Assembly: GCA_033977485.1 (NCBI GenBank)
Contig: CM066984.1
Span: 28,997,501 to 29,061,500 of the forward strand
Source of the DNA: Hydrangea macrophylla
Taxonomy: Eukaryota > Streptophyta > Magnoliopsida > Cornales > Hydrangeaceae
DNA: 64,000 nucleotides
Direction: 5' to 3'
Position 1 is the first letter of the stretch, and each line of letters begins with the position of its first letter. The position numbers and the translations under genes were made by a program. Under the pieces are notes generated by a model. The model saw only the letters and a list, made by a program, of their open reading frames with translations. It did not search any database and was not told the DNA's origin. Positions 57,659 to 64,000 of this stretch are shown here, in pieces.

Positions 57659-58960
57659 CGAAGTCTATTGCTAGTAGCTCTTTTTCGGTAGTCGTATAAT
57701 TCATTTGAGCTTCGTTAAGTGTTCGACTGGCATAGTAGATTATATAAGGCTTATTATCCTTCCTCTGTCATAGGACTGCACCAATGGCATAGTCGGTGGC
57801 ATCGCACATTAGTTCGAATGGCAATCCCAAGTCGGGCGCATGTATTATCGGTGCAGAGGTAAGGTGTTCTTTTAGTGCGTCAAACGATGTTTGACAGCTT
57901 TTTGACCACTCGAATGGTGTGTCTTTAACTAACAGTTGACATAGTGGTTAGGAGATCACACTAAAATTTTGGATAAAGCAATGATAGAATCCTGTATGTC
58001 CCAAAAAAGATCGGATGTCTTTGACTGTACGGGGGATAGGCAAGTTCGAGATTATATTGATTTTTACTTTATCTACTTGGATACCTTCGTCAGATATAAT
58101 GTGGCCGAGGACAATTCCGTTGGTCACCATGAAGTGACACTTTTCCCAGTTTAGTACTAGGTGTTTGTCCTCGCATCTTGCTAGCACACATTCCAGATTG
58201 TCTAAGCAAATTTTGAAACTATGGCCGAACACCAAAAAATAATCCATAAAGACCTCGAGTATTTGTTCGACCATATCACTGAATATGCTTAACATGCACC
58301 GCTGAAATGTAGTAGGTGCATTGCATAAACCGAAAGGCATACGACGGTAAGCAAAAGTACCGAACGGACATGTGAAAGTTGTTTTCTCCTGATCTTCAGG
58401 AGAAATTTCAATTTGGTTATATCCACTGTATCCGTCCAAAAAGCAATAGTACTTATGACCTACCACTTGTTCTACCATTCGATCCATGAGCGGTAATGGA
58501 AAGTGGTCTTTTCGGGTCATGGTATTCAGTTTTTGGTAATCAATACACATCCACCATCCGGTGGGGACGCGTATTGGTACAAATTCACCGTCTTTATTAG
58601 GAATGACTGTTATGCCTGCCTTTTTTTGGCACTACTTGGGTCGGCCTGACCCAAGGGCTGTCAGAGATGGGATATATAATCCCAACATGCAGTAATTTTA
58701 GGACTTCCTTTTTGACTACTTCTTTCATGTTGGGATTCAGACGCCTTTGCATTTATCGCGAAAGCTTAGCGTCTTCCTCCAAGTATATTTTATGGGTGCA
58801 AACAGACGGGCTTATGCCTTTGAGATCGGCAATAGTCCATCCTAATGCTCCCTTGCGTTGTTTTAGCATTTGGATTAACTTACCCTCTTATTCAAGACTT
58901 AGAGTGGATGAAATTATGATAAGATAAGTCTTTTCAGTCCCTAGAAAAGTATATTTGGGC
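57659..58960 (-). pseudogene. Reverse transcriptase and RNase H start of element G
   Basis: The minus strand carries [20 protein letters not shown] (58550), [17 protein letters not shown] and FMDYF near 58245, where H has FMDD: the second catalytic Asp is replaced by Tyr, so reverse transcriptase is inactive. It continues to RNase H and ends at the insertion of H with TTTEKELLA. Several stops and shifts occur at 57940 and 58600-58960. Confidence 0.85.
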
Positions 58961-61651
58961 TATTTTGGAAGCTCCTTTAATTCCAACTCGGGAAACTGAA
59001 AGTTCGAGGGCATGACTAACTTTGTCTTAGGAATCAGTGGTTCATATGGTGTTACCCACATGCATTCAGCTTTATCCTCCTCTATTGTATCCATTATAAG
59101 GCAAAATTGATATAAAGCAGCATCCAATGGAGTAGAATTTTTAGGTTGATAGATAGCGTCGAATTGTGACACAACTACCTCCAAAGGATCTTTGAAATCA
59201 ACAAAATCAGCCTTATTTTCAATGACCGTCTCAATGTAATTCACTTCCTCCTCATCATCGTATTCTTCAGGTCGGGGATTTGAAAAGATTTTTATGTTAG
59301 CGGTCATATTCCCCAATACGATGGTCATTGCACCACTTCTAATTTTTATTGTGGCATTGATAGTGTTGAGGAACGGACGTCCGAAAATCGCTGGGATTTG
59401 TGCACATGAGTTGGATACCGGTTTAGTGTCTAAAATTATAAAGTCAACCAGGAAGACAAATGAATCTAATTGCACTAGGACATCCTCCAACACCCCTCTA
59501 GGGTATTTGACTGACCTATCGGCCAATTATAATGCAACTCGAGTAGGTTTATATTCACCTAACCCTAGTTGTTTATAGACGGAATAGGGCAGAAGGCTTA
59601 CACTCGCTCCTAGATCGAGGAGTGCATTATCTATCCTTTAATTCCCAATTTGGCATGAGATAGTGGGAGTAACGAGGTCTTTGAGTTTTGGTGGCAATTC
59701 GCTTTGGATAATTGCGCTTGCTTGGCAAGCAACACAGGCATGTTTCTTCACACTTTGCCTCCTCTTGACCGTACATCAATCTTTTAGATATTTGGAGTAT
59801 GCCGGTATGTTCTTTATTTCATCAAGGAGTGGAAGGTTTATTTTAACTTGTTTAAACAGTTCCAAGAACTCCTGATTCTTTGTCTCATTTTTGGGTTTCT
59901 TTAACCTTTGAGGATAAGGCATGGGGAAAGGGCATTTTGGTAATTCATCACTAATGGGCTCCTTTTCGGGCCTTCTCTCACCCTCTTCCACTTCTTTAGG
60001 AGCTTCATTATTTGTTTCTAATGGTTCGTTACTAGTAGGTGGCTCCTCTTTCTGAGTAGAAGGTTTGTTTTTATTCACCACTTCGATCTCCTCGTACTCT
60101 TCGGGAGTAGAGAGAGGCATGTTTTGCCCTATAATCTTGTCGCTTCTTAGAGTCGTCACGACTTTTGCCTTTTCATGATTGGTGGGACCATTGTTGTATC
60201 CCTTAGGGTTTGAAAGTGGTTGGGCAGGAAACGTTCCACTCGATCCCTCTTGTCGTGCATCCATTCTCTCTAATGTTGTGGACATTTTACTCATCATTTG
60301 AATGAATTGTTGTGTTAAATTCGCATTAGAGAGTGGATCTTCCTCTTGCACCTTTTTGTGTGGTGGCGCGTACACGTTTGGCTATTGATTATTAGAGGGT
60401 TGAGCTTGGTTGTAGTTGTTTGATCTATTTTGATTGAATGGCTGGGACTGTCTATTGTATTACCCTTGATATTGGTTATTATTGTTGTAGGGCTGTTGTT
60501 GGTATTGATTCTGGGTTCCAGCATCATTTTTCTAATCAAATCCGGGGTAATTCCATCTATTATTATTATTCTAAAAATTGTTGTTATTATAGGGGCCCCA
60601 TATACCCTTGCAAGGCATTCATTTCCATAGGGGGTTATTCTTGAAAATACTGCACATTGGGACAATATTGAGTGGTGTGTCCCAACATATTGCATGTGCG
60701 ACACGGTTCTTCAGGCAAAACCTGCCTAGAACTCTCTCATTTCATCCCCTAACTCTTCTACTTTCTTTGCTAGTTCCTCGTATTTGGTCATTAGGTGATC
60801 TTCACTTTTTAACTGATAAATACTTTTCTCCTCTACACCTGATATTTGTGCTCATGGGATATCCTCAGAGTTAGACATTCGTGTGCATGTTTGGCTAACC
60901 ACTCGAAGTGGGTTTCAGCCTCTTCGGTGTTTTTGTAAAGGAATGGATCTAAGCTCATGGTTTCAACCAATTTTTTCGTTTTACCATTTAATCCTTTGTA
61001 AAAGTAGCTATTGGTTCGCCATTTCTCATGCTCGTGATGTGGGCATGAGAGAAGCAAATCCTTGAAATGCTCCCAAGTTTAGGTGAAGGTTTCATTGTTT
61101 TTTGTTTGTAGGAATTTATTTGACATTTTAGTTCAGTGATCATGCGAGGTGGAAAGAATTTCTTTAAGAATGCAGTGTTCATCGCATGCCAGGCAATGAT
61201 TGAATTTGGCTTAAGGGTGAGCAGCCACACTTTTGCTTTATCCTTCAAGGTGAAGGAAAATAGCATTAGGTGTGTCACATCCACAGGACAATTTTGTGAG
61301 AATGTTTTACAAACATCCTCGAAGTCCTTGACATGTAGATATTCCTTCTCGCTCTCCATTCCATGGAAGGTTGGAAGGAGTTGAATTATTCCGTTGCGAA
61401 ATTGGAATTCGCCTGCATAGGGTGGAATGAGAATACAAGAAGGTGTAGGAAGGTGTAGGAGCATGTTTGGGTGTCATGAGATCACACAAAGGATGAAGCG
61501 AATCATTAATTGGTACAACTACATTCTTACCATTTTCACTTTGATTATTGGCCATTGAATCAGTAGGTGTGACTGCAGGACTAATAGAATCAGAGGAATC
61601 AGCTAAGTAGAATGGATTTTTGAAAATTCCTTCAATAGAATTATCGGACAT
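58961..61651 (-). pseudogene. gag and protease of element G
   Basis: Gag begins MSDNSIEGIFKNPFYLAD at 61651 and matches the H protein throughout: [20 protein letters not shown] (about 61410), a stop or frameshift near 61400-61464 and 60990, a zinc-knuckle region near 60690, and NANLTQQFIQMMSKMS (60320). The C terminus (60375-59776) and the protease region (59526-58960, [13 protein letters not shown]) remain open. The frame carries at least five interruptions. Confidence 0.85.
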
Positions 61652-61753
61652 GAAAAAAGATCTTAAAAGGCTTTAATCTAAAGAACTAAAAGAAAAAGGT
61701 AAAAGAAATAGATAAAGATAGATCGAGGTAATCTAAGTGTTAGCGTGTCGCCT

Positions 61754-61771
61754 TCCCCGGCAACAGCGCCA
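61754..61771 (-). other. Primer-binding site of element G (tRNA-Asp)
   Basis: The minus strand reads TGGCGCTGTTGCCGGGGA, one mismatch from the site in H, six bases inside the LTR. Confidence 0.9.
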
Positions 61772-61777
61772 AAAACT

Positions 61778-63413
61778 TGACACAGAAATTATTTATGTGC
61801 GCTTGTGTGCTATACCCAAGTGTAGGTATACGTGCACGTAGTAATCTGGATAAGACCAGGTCGATCCCACAGGGAAGGTTGAGAACTTAAATACTTAGAT
61901 TAAACTCTAAAAAGGAAATAAAAATTCAATAATCAAGAAAGGTGTGGAACACGAAGTTCCACGATTATCAACTACTAAATCTAAAGCAACTAAATTAAAC
62001 TAATGATTAACTAATTAACTAAAGTGATATTTTGAAACGGTTTTTCTTAATAAAAAACGTTGGGATCACACGAATCCACAGTGGCCTAGCCATCTACCAT
62101 GCAATTTCATTTAAAGCCCTATGGAGTACATCCACAACAGCATTCCGTATTTCTCTAAAAATGTAGAATCAATAGTCCTTTCATGACTAGGACTATATCA
62201 TCACAGTTAATTTGAAATACATGAAAGCTGTTTAAATCAATAGTTAAGATTGGCACTCTAAATGGTGTTAGCATTCAAAGTGGTTTGCAAAAAGTTATTG
62301 AAGAAAAATGCCTTAAGGCTTAAAGTTCAGAAATTGTTTTGACAAACTTAGCATTTGGGGACAGTTTGATAACGAATCTCAAAAATAGAAAGTCTAGGAA
62401 TACTACATAGGATGTTCTCAAGAATTTGAAGGTTCGATCGATCGATGCGTCTTCGATCGATCAAACATCATCATATCTCAATCGATCGACATGTCTTTGA
62501 TCGATTGACTATATCATTGTATCGAGCGATCGAACTGACTTTGATCGATTGCACACAGGAATTACACTGGTGCATGGCAGAGGCTGGTGATCACTGTTTC
62601 ATCATGATCTCCCAACAAGGGACTACTCAGACATGGTCTGGAGTGTCACAGATTCATTTTTAACGTAAATATCCATTAAAGTCCTATTTGGTTGAGATTT
62701 AAACATGAAATCTATAAAAACTATGAGTGTAACACTATCTAACATGCAAGTCTATGTTCTTAATAGATTATACTATGAGAATAACAAAGCAGAATGTAAT
62801 TAAACTAATGTAACAGAAGCTGGAACGAACAACTGTGATTACTCGATGAGAAACCAAAACAAAATAACAATAATCCTTGAGAACACCTACAAAAATAATG
62901 TAAACTCTCTAACTCTCTCTATAAATTGATGAAAAGTAGAGTGGGCGTCCTTATGGACGTATACAAAATGAATATTTATACTAAAACCTAGAGCTAGGGT
63001 TAAAATTTTGTCTCTGCTGCGTGCGCATAAGTTCCGATAAAAGCCATGTTTGATCGATCAAACATAACTCGATCGATTAAACTTCTGAAATCTTCGAGCG
63101 CTTGAACGTAATTTGATCGATTGAAACCTCGATCGCTTGAGGTATGTTCGATTGCTCGAGCTTCACTTTTCATGTTTGCATTGTCTTCCTTATAATCTAG
63201 CATTCCCTTTCATCTTGCTATTTAGTTCTTCACACGGCAAACAGTGATCTGTACAAATTATAGCTAAAACAATACAACCAATCATAGATTAATCATATTA
63301 TGTAAAAGCTGGCATTGTAATCCAAATTGTAGATTTACATGGGAGTTGTAGACTAAATTAGTGTATTTCTTTATTTTAATGCGGTTGTATTTTACAAATA
63401 CCCCCGCTTGTTA
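61778..63413 (-). repeat. 5' LTR of element G
   Basis: 1636 bp, partner of 32954-34584. CGATCG arrays at 62432-62560 and 63047-63165, TATA (minus strand TATAAATA) at 62973-62980. The terminal dinucleotide at 63412-63413 is mutated. Confidence 0.9.
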
Positions 63414-63575
63414 GTGTACATGAGTTGAGTCACTCAACAAGAGCTCGCGGCTCGGCTCGATAATAGCTAGGTTCGGCTCGGCTCGATAATAAACGAGCCA
63501 AGTTCAAGCTTGAGTAGGATGCCAACGCTTAAAACCCAGCTCGAGCTCGGCTCGAGTACAGCCCTAACTGCAACG
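63414..63575. repeat. GAGCTC-rich dispersed repeat, copy 2 (target of element G)
   Basis: With 32944-32953 it forms a unit starting TAGGGGTGTACATGAG and ending CTCGAGTACAGCCCTA, which are imperfect inverted repeats of each other. A small DNA transposon (MITE) is likely. The second target duplication of G (GTGTA) lies at 63414-63418, inside it. I cannot find its own target duplication. Confidence 0.55.
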
Positions 63576-64000
63576 TTACCAAATGGGTCATAAGTTATTA
63601 CTTATTTAATTTCTAAAACCAGAAGATCCTTGAAGAGGGTGAAAACAAGCCGTTCGATGGCCTGGTTAGTCCCCCTCATACATACTCTAGCTTATACGGT
63701 ATTGAAAGCTAGAATAGAGTTCCTCACTATGTATACCAAAAGTTCCAATTTCTATTTCCCTCATTTTCCTTGTTATCTATATAAAGAGAAAATGTGTTTT
63801 ACTCTCCGTTTGGTACTATGGAGTTAATTAGTAAGGAAGGAAGAAAGAAAACACTAAGGCTCTATTTGGTTAATGACTTTAGTGAGGGAAAAGAAAAGAA
63901 AAGAAAATATAGGAATACCTTTTTCTTTGTTTGATTAATTTGGAAAACGATGAAGAAAATAGGAACACAAAGATAATAAGTTGAGAATAAATTAAGCATT
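63576..64000. other. Unassigned right end
   Basis: No coding sequence recognised. CTCTCCGTTTGGTACTATGG (63800) and AGGCTCTATTTGGTTAATGA (63858) resemble end sequences of plant hAT-type MITEs, but no matching inverted end lies in the window. Confidence 0.4.

Larger units (their letters stand above)
32954..63413 (-). mobile_element. Element G: Athila-like Ty3/gypsy retrotransposon, split by H and D2
   Basis: On the minus strand: 5' LTR (63413-61778), tRNA-Asp primer site, gag-pol (61651-57664, then 43118-41536), an acidic accessory ORF (41388-39192), an intron-like segment with motif array, an env-like ORF (38248-36765), a 3' untranslated part and the 3' LTR (34584-32954). The target duplication GTGTA is found at 32949-32953 and 63414-63418. 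Element H (43119-57658) interrupts RNase H, and solo LTR D2 (39566-40856) interrupts the accessory ORF. Many stops and several-percent LTR divergence show it is older than H. Confidence 0.92.

Noticed and set aside
63576..64000. Host gene at the right end
   Set aside because: Only short frames without recognisable domains; the sequence looks like MITE ends and AT-rich spacer.

Overview
This window looks like repeat-rich, intergenic nuclear DNA of a flowering plant, probably a eudicot. The species cannot be read from it. I found no host gene, tRNA or rRNA. Nearly all of the 64 kb is LTR retrotransposons inserted into one another. I named them A to H and X, and ordered the insertions by 5-bp target-site duplications (TSDs) and by host elements whose reading frames resume on the far side of an insert.

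Left cluster (1-32953). A degraded chromovirus-like LTR (X, 26040 to about 31922) holds a 4.3-kb copia element (F, 26890-31215, minus strand, TSD ATGAT) and a plus-strand copia element (A, 21530-26039). The 5' LTR of A is cut by a minus-strand SIRE-like copia element (B). B is itself interrupted by a plus-strand copia element (C, 7865-17817, TSD CTTTG) and by the 5' end of a large Ogre/Tat-like gypsy element (E, 1-7715, minus strand, leaving the window at base 1). C carries a solo LTR (D1, 14877-16165, TSD ATGGA). The nest X < A < B < C < D1 is therefore five levels deep.

Right cluster (32954-63413). A minus-strand Athila-like gypsy element (G, TSD GTGTA) inserted into a GAGCTC-rich repeat. 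G was later split by a related Athila-like element in the opposite orientation (H, 43119-57658, TSD CGAAG) and by a second solo LTR of the D family (D2, 39566-40856, TSD AAATG). H is young: its two 1628-bp LTRs differ at about five positions by eye, and its 1859-codon gag-pol frame is open. Downstream of pol, H and G share two extra ORFs. The first is acidic and appears to contain a 117-nt in-frame intron. The second resembles the Athila 'env-like' or plant-transposon-protein ORF but has no membrane segment, and in H it carries one stop codon.

Most unusual signal. Seven of the eight LTR families here carry a cluster of short, self-complementary motifs close to a TATA box, and each family uses a different motif: CGATCG in C, G and H; GTCGAC in B; GCGCGC/CTCGCGCGAG in D; CCGCGG in E; CTCGAG in X; and GGTGC...GCACC in A. 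G and H carry two more arrays around a candidate internal promoter and intron upstream of the last ORF. F has none. Copia and gypsy families are unrelated, so this looks like a recurrent promoter design.
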